This document shows, piece by piece, positions 11,056 to 23,342 of a DNA stretch of 64,000 nucleotides. The notes below the pieces were generated by a model. The model did not search any database. It worked only from the letters and a program-made list of their open reading frames with translations, and was not told the origin of the DNA. The position numbers and the translations under genes were made by a program. Source of the DNA: Piliocolobus tephrosceles (taxonomy: Eukaryota; Chordata; Mammalia; Primates; Cercopithecidae); assembly GCF_002776525.5 (NCBI RefSeq), contig NC_045436.1, positions 99,757,696 through 99,821,695 of the forward strand, read 5' to 3'. Every line of letters starts with the position of its first letter. Position 1 is the stretch's first letter.

Positions 11056-12195
11056 TTTTTTTTTTTTTTAACCAATCATAACAACTTTTCTTTAACTTTC
11101 TATCTGGAAATCTGAAGAAATCCAGTCTCCCTGCTTTAATAACTTCTGATAAAACTCATGGCTTAGGCCTATGAAGCCACTGACATGACTTTATGCCTTG
11201 GTTTCATTTGGACCTGTGAATCCTGGTTATTCCAACATACATATACTATTAATTCCTTGTCACTTTTGGTTCCTGTTTAAAATATCAGTTTCCTCTGCTG
11301 ATACACCTAAATATTCTGGAATTCCTTTCCCTTCCCTTTACAATATTTGTCCTTTTCAAGAGTGAACAAATGTTAAAACAAGTTCATCCACATTTAGTGG
11401 ACGCTTAGGCTCCATGTGGACAACCTGGCTTCCAGTAGGTGTGATGTGGCTGTGACATCAGGAGCAGAATATCTTTGCTGGGATAAATGAGTAAGACACA
11501 GTACAAAAAGGCTACTGAAGATCAGCCTGGAGTCAATAAACAGTTGTGTAACAGAGAAGGGAAGAGGACAAGGTCAGGGACTGCTCTGTGGACCCACCCT
11601 CTTTTTCAATCTTATTACGGCAGTTAAGCTTCTGAGGAACACAAATCAGGCAAGTGAAAAAACTTACAACTGGGTTGAAAACAGTAGGGAGAAGCTTCAG
11701 GAAAGAGTAGATACAGCAGGGCTGAGGAAAATAAAGAGAGGTAGAACCTTCAGCAGCGGTAGTACAGATGCACCTGGTCACTGAGCTGGGTCCAGCTCTG
11801 ATGTTTTTCCAGAAAATCATGACTTGCCAATACATGCCTTTCAATTTGTGCAGTATGGGCTTCTAAATGATTCAAGGGGTGACTGAGGAGAAACCCTATT
11901 TCACTTTTTACTTCAGGATTGGATTATATCTGTTTACTCTGCCTAGGACCCTGTTGTGCATGGTATAAATACTTTCAGGTGGCATAAAATGTATTGGCAG
12001 TATTATATTAGTATGTAGCAGACTCAGACCTAGATGAAACTGTCCCAAATACCAATTTGACTTTTACTAAGCTATCTCAGTTTCCATAATATAATTTTTT
12101 GGTAGCTAAAAAAAAGTCCTTGGCCCAATAGACTGGATTTATTTCAAAATGTATTATTGAGCTTGCTATGAAGAGCTCTTTCGGGTATTGGCCCA
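11056..12195. other. Unassigned sequence
   Basis: No repeat or gene is recognised. A 103-codon minus-strand open frame at 11533-11844 has no family features or conserved-looking composition, and I treat it as chance. Confidence 0.4.
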
Positions 12196-12204
12196 GAAAT
12201 GTGA

Positions 12205-12480
12205 ACAGCAAGGGAGGCAGTATGGAATCATGGTTCACCATAAAACTCTGGAGTCTAATTTTCTAGGTTTGAATCCTTCCTGTGATAGTTAATAGCTGTG
12301 TGAATTTCAGCAAGTCCCATAACCCCTATTGTTCTCAGTTTTCTCATTTGTAAAGTTCAGTTAATAATAGTATGTACCTCATGGGGTCCATGTGCCCATC
12401 AAATGAAATATTGTGAGTAAAAGGCTGAGCAATGAGCCTGGCCCATGGAAAGCAACCAGTTATTGACTAATATTATTATT
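12205..12480 (+). repeat. MIR SINE
   Basis: Nearly full MIR in sense orientation: 'ggcagtatggaatcatggttcacc', 'ctctggagtctaattttctaggtttgaatccttcc', 'tagctgtgtgaatttcagcaagtccc', 'ctcagttttctcatttgtaaag' and 'ctattattatt' type 3' end in the right order. Confidence 0.85.
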
Positions 12481-13029
12481 AAGTGCTTGTGAGAGGCACT
12501 TTCCTATTTCTCACATGTGATACCCCTACTACATCTTGAGAGAAGTAGTGCTCTGGCATTACTAAATATTTCATTGAATAGAGACTCTTGATTTCATTAA
12601 TATCCCCAAGTTCTTTTTATGTGCTAAGAGTCTCCATTTAAAATTGATATTCTCTTGCTTTAGCAAAATTCTCTTGTGGTGAAGAGTTCATATTCATAAG
12701 GGAGAGGGAAAGTTGTTTTTAGCTGCTGGGCCAGTGAGAGAATCCCCAATCCCCCATACCATCTGCTTACAGACGTTGACGTGCAGGTGCCAGAGGCAAA
12801 GGAATAGCAAACATTTGGCTTGCAACAATAACAATATTAATATAATTCACTAGCTTAACAACTGACTTCTAGTAACCCTCAGGTATAAATATTTTTATGT
12901 CTCCTAATCCTATCTAAAATTTTGATTCTATATAGCCAATGTTAATAGACCTCTAATTCAGAGGTATTATTTTCCCTATGAGTAGTAACTCAATGAACGT
13001 GGTCTTCTATACATTTCAAATGGTGGATG

Positions 13030-13175
13030 AGAAAATAAAACTAATATTTAATGAATATCTGTTATGTACCATGCACCATACCAAGTGCATTACATCCTGT
13101 ATCTCAATTAATCTGCAAGAAACTTGTTTGATATTTTATGTTAAATCAGTTTTCCGAATGAGAGTATAGTATCCC
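13030..13175 (-). repeat. MIR SINE fragment
   Basis: The plus strand shows the complement of the MIR 3' half: 'taatatttaatgaatatctgttatgtaccatgcaccataccaagtgcattacatcctgtatctcaattaatc'. The rest is decayed. Confidence 0.65.
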
Positions 13176-13661
13176 AATTCACGATGATCCCATGAGCTAT
13201 TTTCCACTATGTCCAGGCCTAGTGTAAACTAGGGTGTCTGGTGACCATTAGGTGGCTAGGTTGATTCTAAACTTTTCTTCAGGACTTCAAATTCATTCTA
13301 AAATGTCTTACATGTTAGAAGTTTTACATAGACTAGATTTGCTCGAGGCTTTTCTGCCAGACTAATCTTGTTTTCTAATATATCTGGACCCTTTGGCCTA
13401 ATATTACACTGGTTATAGGTTTCTTACTAGAGAAATCAAATCATTGTTCTGTTTATGATTCCATACCCCAGGAGTCAAAGAGTGTCTAGCCAATCTTGAA
13501 TATTACACAGAAAAATGAGTTAGGCCTAAGGGCAACTATGATCCAAGAGGTAAGAAGGTGAGCATATTTGATGAGGTTATAACTTGATTGCGAAAAGCTA
13601 AATAAAATATTGTTAGGTTTTATTTACATAGTTACGTATATTCAGGCTAAATTGCTAAATC

Positions 13662-13956
13662 GTTTCTTCTTCTTTTTTTTTTTTTTTTTTTTTAGACAGA
13701 GTCTTGTGCAGTTGCACAGTCTTGACTCACTGCAACCTCCGCCTCCCGGGTTCAAGCAATTCTCCTGCCTCAGCCTCCCAAATAGCTGGGACTACAGGTG
13801 CATGCCACCATCCCTGGCTAATTTCTTTTGTATTTTAGTGGAGAGAGAGTTTCACTGTGTTGCCCAGGCTGGCCTCAAACTCCTGAGCTCAGGCAATTCA
13901 CCTGCCTCGGCCTCTCAAAGTGCTAGGATTATAGGCATGAGCCACCGCACCTGGCC
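13662..13956 (-). mobile_element. Alu SINE, antisense (AluS type)
   Basis: Full-length complement of Alu, beginning with a T-run and ending 'gagccaccgcacctggcc'. Flanking copies of TGCTAAATC at 13653-13661 and 13957-13965 are the target-site duplication. It creates an antisense-Alu open frame of 154 codons (13610-14074) that is not a gene. Confidence 0.95.
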
Positions 13957-13965
13957 TGCTAAATC

Positions 13966-14599
13966 CCTTTCTCTTCCTTCTGATATTCTGGCATTTTGTG
14001 CAGCATACAAACTAAGATTGAAATACCAAATCAGACACACACATTGTACTTTTTTAGGCTACTCATTGCCTTGAAGGCAACTTACCAATAATTGGTCTGG
14101 AAAAAAAGGCATTTATAAATATGTAGGTTTCTGGTAAAATGTGTGTGATAAATACACATGTTTCTCATTTTTGTTTGATCACAAAATAATATATGCTCAT
14201 TGTAAGGAAATGAAAAAGGCAGACAAGTATAAGTAATAAAATAAAAATCACCACAAATGTCTTTCTTTAGAGATAAACACTGTGAATATATTGGTGAAAC
14301 TTCCTGTTTCATTTTTCTCTTTCTCTGTCTCTATCTTTGTCTCTCTCTAGATCTGCCTCTTTGATTTTGTGGGTACATGTGAACTGTTTTGTAAATAGTT
14401 TTTACTTGGCATCAAAACATAAAATATTTCCCTTAATAAAAAGAGATATTTATCTCAATGCTTTGATGGCCACAAAATATTGCATTATCTGGAAATGCCA
14501 AAATCCCCTGAGTGGACATTTATTGATCTCAATTGTTTACTATCAAAACACCACTGTGATTAGAGAAAAAAAAAAAAAAAAAAAACCTTTTAGTGTGTG
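13966..14599. other. Unassigned AT-rich sequence ending in an A-run
   Basis: No repeat or gene recognised. It includes a CT-rich tract at about 14311-14350 and an A-run at about 14565-14585 directly before the LTR. Confidence 0.45.
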
Positions 14600-15125
14600 T
14601 GCTAGACAGAATAATGGCCCCAAATATCTCCACATCCTAATCCCTAGAATGTGTGATTATGTCACATTCTATGGCAGAAGGGACTTTGCCAGTGTGATTG
14701 AGTTAAGGACCTTGAGAAGGGGGGATCATCTGGATTATCTGAGTGGGCTCAATGTAATCACAAAGATTCTTATAAGAGGGAGAGAGAGGGGGCAGTGCCA
14801 GAGAAAAAGATTTGACTATGGAAGCAGAAAGTGAGAGACAGAGGGAGAGGCCTAAGCCAAGAAATTCAGGCATCCTCTACATGCTGGAAAAGGCAAAGAC
14901 GTAACTTCTTGTTTAGAGCCTCCAGAAATAAGGCAGCCCTGCTGACACCTTGATTTTAGCTCCATAAACCCATTTTGAGACTTCTGACCTCCAGAACTGT
15001 AAGAATAAATTTGCATTGTTTTAAGCCACTAAATTTGTGGTGATGTCACACTATAAGAATAAATTTGCATTGTTTTAAGCCACTAAATTTGTGGTGATGT
15101 CATATCAGGCAAAGGAAACAATGCA
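14600..15125 (+). mobile_element. MLT1-type MaLR LTR with internal duplication
   Basis: It begins TGCTAGACAGAATAATGGCC and continues through 'ccacatcctaatccctagaatgtg', 'gggactttgccagtgtgattgagttaaggacc', 'gaaattcaggcatcctctaca', 'gccctgctgacaccttgattttagctcc' and 'cttctgacctccagaactgtaagaataaat', all in MLT1 order. A segment near its 3' end is duplicated in tandem (15000-15102), making the LTR about 54 bp longer than it would otherwise be. Confidence 0.88.
15000..15102. repeat. Perfect 49 bp direct duplication, period 54 bp
   Basis: The segment beginning TAAGAATAAATTTGCATTG occurs at 15000-15048 and again at 15054-15102 without a single difference. It covers the LTR polyadenylation region. 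The surrounding LTR is old and diverged, so the duplication happened much later than the insertion. Confidence 0.95.
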
Positions 15126-15129
15126 GTGT

Positions 15130-15480
15130 GTTTCTTTGAACTCTGTCCAGTTAAGGTAAATCTCAGGAGTGAGATTATAAAGTCAAACACATTTTAAATT
15201 TGTTGAACATCCTCAAAATTCCACAGAACCCCTCCAAAAGTTTCTAACTACACCTTCACAGAGTAACCTCTTCCCTTTTAACCTCCACTTCTTCCAGCCT
15301 TACCTATGACATGGTTGACTATCACAGTCTTTTTCATCTATACCAGTGAAAAGTAATTTTTCAGTGTTGTTTTAATTAATTATTTTAAGTACTTTATTGT
15401 TACAGGTTGAACATATTTTCAGATTTGTATTAGATTATTGCCTATCACAATTTAATATGCATAAGAATCAATGAGGGCTT
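15130..15480. other. Unassigned AT-rich sequence
   Basis: No repeat I can name with confidence. 'tctcaggagtgagattataaagtcaaacacattttaaa' and 'tgaacatattttcagatttgta' are loosely L1-like, but too weak to call. Confidence 0.35.
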
Positions 15481-15493
15481 AGGTTCTGCATTT

Positions 15494-15791
15494 TTATTTT
15501 ATTTTATTTTCAAGACAGAGTCTCACTCTGTTGCCCAGGCTAGAGTACAGTGGTGCGATATCAGCTCACCACAATCTCCTCCTCTTGGGTTTAAGAGATT
15601 CTCCTGCCTCAACCTCCTGAGTAGCTGAGACTACAAGCATGTGCCACCATATCTGGCTAATTTTTGTATTTTTAGTAAAAACAGGGTTTCACTGTGTGGG
15701 CCAGGCTGGTCTCAAACTCCTGACCTCATGATCTGCCCGCCTCGGCCTCCCAAAGTTCTGGGATTACAGGCATGAGCCACGGTCCCTGGCC
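15494..15791 (-). mobile_element. Alu SINE, antisense (AluS type)
   Basis: Complement of a full Alu with a TTTTA-rich tail. The flanking AGGTTCTGCATTT (15481-15493) and AGGGTCTGCATTT (15792-15804) form a 13 bp target-site duplication with one difference. Confidence 0.95.
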
Positions 15792-16326
15792 AGGGTCTGC
15801 ATTTCTAGTAAGTTCCTGTGTGAGCCAGTGTTGCTGCTCCTTGGAACTGACATTGAGAAGCAAAGTATCAGACTTTAACATTTCTTTATTTATGGGAAGT
15901 ATTTGAGTCAGAAAAAATACATCCCTGCTCTTGCTACTCTTTAATTGTGTCTTTTGAGACATGTGGCTTTCTGAGCTTCAGTATTCTTACCTGCAAAACT
16001 AAGATAACAGCACATGCACATTTGAGACATTAATTCAATAATATAATGCATCTATTTTTTTCTTGTATGTTTCAAATATAAAATCTCTCTTTCCTGCCAT
16101 TTATTTTGCTAACATTTACTCCAAAACTTTTAAATATGTGGTTTAAGTTTATGGCATACTTCACAATTACATGGTCAAAGTTATCAATATTGTTACTCAT
16201 TGTTTTTGGTTTTTAGTCTTGCTTAAAAAGGGTTTCCCTAAGGCAACATTATTTTTTAAATGCATATTTTCTCCCTGGGTTTTAAGGGCTACTTTCTGTC
16301 TTTTTTTTTTCTTTAGCCTGTAAGTT

Positions 16327-16643
16327 TAAGTTTGTTTTTTTTTTTTTTTTTTTTGAGACGGAGTCTCGCTCTGTCGCCCGAGCTGGAGCTGGAGTGCAGT
16401 GGCCGGATCTCGGCTCACTGCAAGCTCTGCCCCCCGGGTTCACGCCATTCTCCTGCCTCAGCCTCCCGAGTAGCTGGGACTACAGGCGCCCACCACTTCG
16501 CCCGGCTAGTTTTTCATATTTTTTTAGTAGAGACGGAGTTTCACCGTGTTAGCCAGGATGGTTTCGATTTCCTGACCTTGTGATCTGCCCGTCTTGGCTT
16601 CCCAAAGTGCTGGGATTACAGGCTTGAGCCACCGCGCCCTGCC
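16327..16643 (-). mobile_element. Young Alu, AluYR-like, antisense
   Basis: Well-preserved complement of AluY, with 'gtggccggatctcggctcactgcaagctc' and 'gggattacaggcttgagccaccgcgcc'. Both states differ from human AluY ('gtggcgcgatctc', 'ggcgtgagcc') and are shared with two other copies in the window. AGCCTGTAAGTT at 16315-16326 and 16644-16655 is the target-site duplication. A 6 bp repeat of 'gagctg' lies near the start of the right arm. Confidence 0.93.
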
Positions 16644-17011
16644 AGCCTGTAAGTTCTTTATCCATCTGGAATTAATGTTAAGAGAGTGAGGTAATGATTC
16701 AACTTATTTTTCTCCCAAAGATTAGCCAATTATCACAACACTATTTATTGAATAATCTATTTTTTTCTACTGTTTGAAATATTACCAATTTTTATAAGCC
16801 AAATTTTATATATATAAAAAATTCTATTTTGAATATCTTTATTTTGTTCCACTTTTTGGTCCACTTATCTCCAAATCAATACACCTTGATTGCCCTGGCT
16901 TTAAATTATGTTTTAATATTCAGTAGTTCAAAATTTTTCTTAACATATTTATTTTAGAATTCTCCTAATTCTAAATATGTAGTATTTCACATAAATTTCC
17001 AGATAAATTTT

Positions 17012-17306
17012 TCTTTCTTTCTTTTTTTTTTGAGACCCACTCTGTCACCAAGACTGGTGTGCAGTGGTGCGATCTCAGCTCACTGCAACCTCTGCCTCCT
17101 AGGTTCAATGGTTCTGCTGCCTCAGCCTCCTGAGTAGCTGGGATTAGAGGCACCTGCCACCATGGCTGGCTAATTTTTGTATTTTTAGTACAGACAGGGT
17201 TTCACCATGTTGGCCAGGCTGGTCTTGAACTCTTGACCTCCAGTGATCCGCCCACCTCAGCCTCCCAAAGTGCTGGGATTACAGGCGTGAGCCACCATGC
17301 CCATCT
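17012..17306 (-). mobile_element. Alu SINE, antisense (AluS type)
   Basis: Complement of a full Alu, from a CTTT-rich tail and 'tgagacccactctgtcacc' to 'gggattacaggcgtgagccaccatgccc'. It is slightly truncated at the tail side. It lies within the antisense L1M. Confidence 0.93.
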
Positions 17307-17399
17307 CTCTTGTTGAGAGAGTTATAGCTTATTTTTATATGTTCTAACAATATCAAGATGTTGTTATCTTAATCTGAATTCTATTTGTTTTTCATTTTT

Positions 17400-20300
17400 T
17401 GTAGAACTGATACTAACTTGCTCATATGTTATCTTAAAATAAACAAGTAGATAGAACTTCTGCAGTTGACCATAAACTGGAAGAATAAATAATGACATAT
17501 TAATAGTTAAATTTTGGCTAAATTATCTCATTAAATTAGAATTTAGTAGTCATCATTGAATATAACATACTTTTATCTCAAACTGTGTACAGTTCAAAAT
17601 TCATATTATAAAATTTATGTAGCTACTATTAAAATACAAGCTTGTTTCAGTAATTTTTTGAATTTCACATAGTCCCTGTTCCTTACATATTCAAGGATTT
17701 ATAGAATCAAAAACTTGCTCCTGCTTTGGTGGTAACATTGGCTACCTGTGGTTGGTACCGGGCTCCTGCAGTACTTTCTGTGATTAATGTCAGAGTTATT
17801 AACTCAAAAATCAAGTTCTCTACATTTTTAATTTGCTCTAGTGAACAAAAGAGCTATAGCATATAGCAGGTTGAAGAAAAAAGTATTCAGTATTAACCAT
17901 GAATGATTAAGAAGCAGAGATATCTGCTTCTCCAAATTAAATATAACATGAGCACACTAATTAATGTAATATAAACTGTGACCTCTTGTGGCAGGATTCT
18001 TGACATTGTTTCATTATATTTATGCTCAGTATTCTCTGGCTAATGATTAGTTTAAAGGGATTTGTCACTATCTTAAGACCAATATGGCAGAAAAACGGTT
18101 TTCTTGGCAATTTTGATGCATTGTAAGAATAGAGGTAATGAAACTGTTTCACTCTAATCTGTAAGGCTTTGGCTTTTGGCATTTATAAAAAGCCTCCTTC
18201 TGTTTGTTTAAGGTACAATATTATTTGTACAGTTCAAATGGAACTTTTAATTATGTCTTTGTAATTATTTATTTTTTACTTCATTTGCAAGATAAAAATC
18301 TCTTTTCAGGTGCCCAAGCAAACCAAAGTTTGTGAAGGGGAAGAGCATTCTTAAATTTCTTTTTCTCCTACTTAAAAAAAAAATAGAATGGTCTGTTTTG
18401 TGGAACAGCAGGTTTTTGTGCCATTTCAGATGGCATTGCATGTGGCAGAATAGACCCCATTCACATTTTCTGTGGGACAATTTGCAAAGGCACCATGCTG
18501 TGAGAACCTTTTTTAAGAGGAGGGTCTATAGGGGCAGGCAAAGGGCTATACAACACCTGTAGCAAGACACAATCTGTTCAGGACTCAGATCTGATTTTAC
18601 ACTTTGTTTTATTCCCCATAAGTATTCAGCATATGTTCTTTTCTGTGAAAAATAAAGGGCTCCCTCAGATGGTACATATCAAGTGAGCTCAAGGAGGTTA
18701 ATAGATTAACTCCAATCAATCTAAACACTCCCTCGTGAGACCTTAATGCTGGTTATTCACTACCCTTGCTATGATGATGTTCATTTTATTGGAGCATATA
18801 GATCAATAGCTGGAGAGCAAAATCTTTTTACTGTGAAAATCTTTCTGCATGCCTTCTTTTCTCAGGAAGAAAGCAGCAGTAAAATGGTATGCATTCCCTT
18901 TACAAGACTCACAGTGAATCTAGAATAACAGAAATAGGTTTTCCATTTTAAATAGCTGAAGTGAATGTCTAATCTTTTCCTGGGCCTGGTGGTACATTCA
19001 GTGGACTGGAATTTTTAAATACAGTGTTTCTAAGCCCCAAGGCTCTGCCATGTTTCTTTCAGTCTCCCTTTTCCCCTTCTATTTCTAAATTAGAGTAGTT
19101 GGGTCTGCACAGAGACACGTACAGTAGTGATGCTCTGTGGTTCAAGTCAAAGAATGTTTAGTCTGGATCCCACAGAGGCCCACAATTCTCAGCACACAAA
19201 CAGATACAGAAAAGGGAGAAAGCAAATGTAGCATCAAAGAAAACTTCTGAATATAGACACCACCAAAAAAACCAGCTCTGTGTTAGCCCAATAAAGAAAG
19301 AAATAACAAGGGTTTTGAATGCTAAAATATAGGGGATTGTATGAAAGGGAGGGAAACATACACAAAGTAGACAAACTGAATAAAAGTATTTATCTTTAAA
19401 CCACGCAAGTCATGGTAATTAAATTAGGTCAGGCTGGTTACAATGCTACAGAAAGCAGGCTGTAACTAATTTCAAAAGGAACAGAAAAGACCTGAAAAGA
19501 AAACAGATTGACAGCTCCTGATTTTTTTTTATCCAATCAAAGCAACTCAACATCAAAAAGTAGGAAGAGAAACTTGATTTAGCAGGAAATTTGTCTCATT
19601 ATAATACATAAACTTTGCATATATATTCAAGATCAGCTCAGAAATACGGGAAATTATTATTTGCTCTATGTGAAAAACAAAAGTATACACGTGAAGTTTG
19701 CCATTTGAAGGAAACTAATTCATTATAAAAAGCTTCTGCTCCTTAATAGGTCAACTTCTATTACAAATGCCACGATTACTCTGTATATTGTAACTACTTA
19801 GAGGCTTTCTCCCTGTCAGTGTATTCTGCTTTCAGTTGTTTAATACAAACTCTGAAAGTATTATATGAACAAGAGAACATTATGAGGTGTTTCTTTCAAA
19901 TTGTCTTTATAAAGACCACTTGCTGATGCCTATTACAATGACTTTTAACCATAGTTTCAAATATTTTAAATGTAAATGTGCCAAGTTGTAAAATGACATT
20001 TGGAACATGAATTTGGGGATGGGAGAAAATAACAAAGGCAGACTTTTATTTGGAGTGCATTCTATATTTTTAAAAGAATATTTAAAATGTTTCACATTCT
20101 TCCTTTCTTTCTTTAAAATAATTAGTACAGGATTGGGAAGATTTTTGTTCATTTATTTCTCTTAAGTAGGAAAATCACTGAATACCAAGCAACTAATAAT
20201 GCAAAGAAACAATAAAAAAATAGCTTATTAAAATCTCTTCGTTTTCATCTAATAATTAACTTCATTTGTCTTTATGTTTCACTAAGGAGATTGGAGTTAT

Positions 20301-21610
20301 GGGGAACATTCAGTAGCTATGCAAGAGTAGATGCTGGATGAATAACAGAAGTAATTGTGCTGTCTGATCACATGTTTTAGACATTTGCTCCCCTTTCTGT
20401 ATCTCAGGGCCCAGACTACTCAGCCCAGACTCAGCTACTATATTAAGTGGACCTATTTTCCTATTTATATAATGTTCTGCTACTCAGGAATTTTGACTTT
20501 AGCAGGAAATGCTAGTGCATATAAACACATATGATATGATAGTTTTATTTAAACATAGTTTCACCTTTCTGATGTATTTTTAGAGCGTGTTTAGTACTTC
20601 TCCATTTGCTGGAGGCCTTTCCTGAAGTGTGATTTGGAGATTTCACAGGGTGGGCCAGTGGCGATTGCTGTTAATGTCATTGAGTTCAGGGTGGGGTGCG
20701 TAAATGTCTATACCCAGGAAGCATAGATACCGTTGTTACGATCAGAAAAGACTGTGTTGAATATAGGTGAGTCAAAGTGAGGTGGGAAAATCCTGGTAGG
20801 AAACAAGCCATGTTTAAATTCTACTATGGGTTACTGATAGCACCAACATCCATTAACTTAACTCTCACTGATCCTACCCATGCATCTAGAGGCAGCAGTA
20901 TGGAGAACGTGGAGGATGCAGATGCTGCTGTACTAACATCTCCACATAGTGCCAATGGTGTGTACCCCTATTCTTCATGAAGGTAGGCATCCCATGGGCT
21001 TGTGAAAAATCTTGCCAGTGTCCCTCTGCAGCAGTCTGTGTCCTTCTTAGCAGGATGCAGTTGCTAATTTTCCATCTGCCTCACACAACATCACAACCAT
21101 CTCAAATACCCATTCGAATTTTTACTATGTGCCTCCTTGGTAAGTTTTGTTTTTCAAGGAAAGCAACATAATAGGGGAAGTGCATCAAGGCAGAAAAGGG
21201 TGGATTTGCAGAAGGAAGAGGGAGGGCAAACCAAGGAGGAAGATGTGGAAATTGAAAGAGACTGCATGTTTTAGAAAATGGGCAGAACAAAAGAGCTAAT
21301 GTGACCCATGCCCCCTTGTGAAGGTCTGCATCTGTGGTAACAAGGTTCTGTTGTTGGGTATTCAACCTTGTAAATGGGAGCACCCCAGGGCCCAGAATGG
21401 GGGTGGGTGGGCCACAGGAGAAGGGGAACAATCTCTTTTCCCCACATCCATGACCTGGGGCTGACAGGAAACCATTGTGCACACCCACAGTTCCAAGTGC
21501 TGGAAACAGGAGGCAGTTTCATTGCACAAGTCAGGGTACAATGGAAGAAACATTTTCTTTTTAAAGGTAACACATTGAAATAAGTTAGTCATTTCACCCT
21601 TAGAACTGAT
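17400..21610. other. 4.2 kb stretch without recognisable repeats
   Basis: I recognise no transposable element, RNA gene or coding exon in this block, which is unusual against the repeat density on both sides. Open frames at 18265-18562, 20777-21171 and 21102-21685 overlap each other in several frames and both strands and show no family features. The sequence has several TAATTA-type cores and AT-rich tracts. It could be a conserved noncoding region, but that cannot be judged from a single sequence. Confidence 0.45.
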
Positions 21611-21616
21611 GTATTT

Positions 21617-21619
21617 TAT

Positions 21620-21674
<55 letters not shown>

Positions 21675-21702
21675 CACACACACATATATATATATATATA
21701 TA
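21617..21702. repeat. Compound microsatellite (TAGA)n(CA)n(TA)n
   Basis: About 13 uninterrupted TAGA units run from 21621 to 21673, followed by a short CA tract and then a TA tract ending near 21702. Uninterrupted tetranucleotide runs of this length are usually polymorphic. Confidence 0.97.
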
Positions 21703-21950
21703 GCCAGTATATACATAGGTAGAATAGTCCTCTAAGAACTGAATGAGAATATGAAGGCTACATATCTATTTCACAGAAAGCACATTTCTTCATAGTGAAA
21801 ACTACAGTGTAATTTTCACACTGAGATACACTCCTGTGTTAGGATCTCCAGCAGTTACATCGACAATATCGTTTCTTTAGCCACCCTATTCCATGTTTCC
21901 ATGGATCTCAGGGTTAATTTTGTGTGACAGTCTAGAATGAGGACTCTGTA

Positions 21951-21977
21951 CATACACACACACACATACACACACAG
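21951..21977. repeat. (CA)n microsatellite, interrupted
   Basis: A short CA tract is broken by two CATA interruptions, which usually makes it less variable than a pure run. Confidence 0.9.
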
Positions 21978-22094
21978 AGGCTGGAATTACTAGCTTTGTG
22001 ATAATGAGTATTTGGCTCACTCTATAGGGAGACACAGTAAGCACTCAATAAATGTTACCTACTGTGGCAATGTGACTCTCAAGAAATTATAACT

Positions 22095-22300
22095 TAGATC
22101 ACGATGTTCAACAGTTTGGGATTTTCGGCTGTAACTCTTGATACTACATCAGATTATTAATCTTCTCAGATTGAAAGGTGCTTTAAGGCAAGGGTTATGT
22201 TTTATTTATCCTTTTGTGTCCAGTTTTTAACGAAATAACTGACACTGAGAAGGGGGTTGAGGGATGGCTAAATAAATGATTGGATGAATGAAGGAAATAA
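22095..22300 (+). repeat. L2 LINE 3' end
   Basis: 'gattgaaaggtgctttaaggcaagggttatgttttatttatccttttgtgtcc' and 'gatggctaaataaatgattggatgaatgaaggaa' match the sense L2 terminus. A further 'cacagtaagcactcaataaatgttac' (22033-22060) just upstream may belong to a MIR or another L2 end. Confidence 0.7.
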
Positions 22301-22975
22301 AAGTTGTTTTATGCTGACAAATTTATTTTTCAGTTGAGTGATGATTATGCTTTTACAAAATTCAGCAGAATCCTAGAGGAATGGAAGTCTTTAGACACAC
22401 TCTGAAAAAATAGGCTTGACTCAAAACCTTCTAAAATCCTCAAATAAACCTTTCAGCACATTAGTAACTGTGATCTCTTTTAATCTAAAACACTCTTGGC
22501 AGTCTTAATTATTACATTAACTTCCAAAATCTCTTGGAATGCTGATCTGGTGTGCAATCACTTAGCTTACAGCTTTACCAGGCATTTGGAATTAAATCCC
22601 TAGAGGTTTCCATCATAGAGGGTATAAGACATATTTGTTACTTGGATAAGTCTCAAAGAATAGGAAACTTGTGATAATGTCATAGGAGGCTCCTTCAAAT
22701 TTTTGTGGTCTAAATGTGTATTTTGTTTCTTCATAGTATTTTCTGTTATTACTATCATATTGCTCTAAACAGTAATTCAATATTTAACTTTATTAAATAT
22801 TAAAGCTGGTGGTTCCTAACTTAAGATAAAATATTACTCTAAATTATATTTTACATTGATTTCTTGGAACCTGGTGCAGATATTTCCAAAGAAATTGTAT
22901 CTTATAATGAATATTGAGTATCCCTAGCCAGTGAAAAAAAATCCTTTGCTTATTAATAATATGGTAATTAATAGG

Positions 22976-23342
22976 TGCTATGGTCTGAATGTTTGTGTCT
23001 CCTCAGAATTCATATGTTGAAATCACAAACCCCAAGGTGATGGACTAGGGGGTGAAGCCTGTGGGTGGTGATTAGGTCATAGGGGCAGAACTGTTATGAA
23101 TGGGATTAGTGCCCTTATAGAAGAGGTCCCACAGAGACCCTTACCTCTTCCACCATGTGAGGATGCAGTCAGAAGACAGCTGTCTATGAATCAGGAAACA
23201 GATCCTCGCCAGATTCCAAATTGGCTGGTGCCTTGATCTTGGACTTCCTAGACTCTTGAACTGTGAGAAATAAATATCGGTTGTTTATAAGCTATTCAGT
23301 TTATGGTATTTTGTAGTAGCAGTGAAAGCAGACTAAGATACA
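22976..23342 (+). mobile_element. MaLR LTR, MLT1A/MST-like
   Basis: It begins TGCTATGGTCTGAATGTTTG and continues with 'cctcagaattcatatgttgaaatcac', 'ggtgatggactagggggtgaagcc', 'gggattagtgcccttatagaagagg', 'caccatgtgaggatgcagtcagaagacagctgtctatgaa', 'ccttgatcttggacttcc' and 'ctgtgagaaataaatatcggttg'. It is a nearly complete solo LTR of about 367 bp. Confidence 0.9.

Larger units (their letters stand above)
16120..17400 (-). repeat. L1M LINE, antisense, split by two Alus
   Basis: Outside the nested Alus the plus strand follows the complement of old L1 ORF2. It has 'ttgcttaaaaagggtttccctaaggc', 'ctttatccatctggaattaatgttaagagagtgaggtaatgattcaac', 'caacactatttattgaataatc' and 'ccttgattgccctggctttaaa' in order. 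The Alus at 16327-16643 and 17012-17306 inserted into it later. The edges are approximate. Confidence 0.65.

Noticed and set aside
13610..14074. 154-codon plus-strand open frame
   Set aside because: Most of it is antisense Alu, which commonly stays open in this frame.
14337..14834. 165-codon open frame, the longest in the window
   Set aside because: It crosses a CT-rich tract, an A-run (a lysine block) and the start of an MLT1-type LTR, and shows no protein family features.
20777..21171. Open frames in a slightly GC-richer segment
   Set aside because: They are short, unconnected by clear splice sites and unlike any family I know.
21102..21685. Several overlapping minus-strand open frames up to 128 codons
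   Set aside because: Three frames are open together and one ends in the TAGA repeat, giving an artificial SIYL repeat. This is chance openness.
21617..21702. CRISPR-like regular repetition
   Set aside because: It is a simple-sequence microsatellite with no spacers. No CRISPR array is present anywhere in the window.
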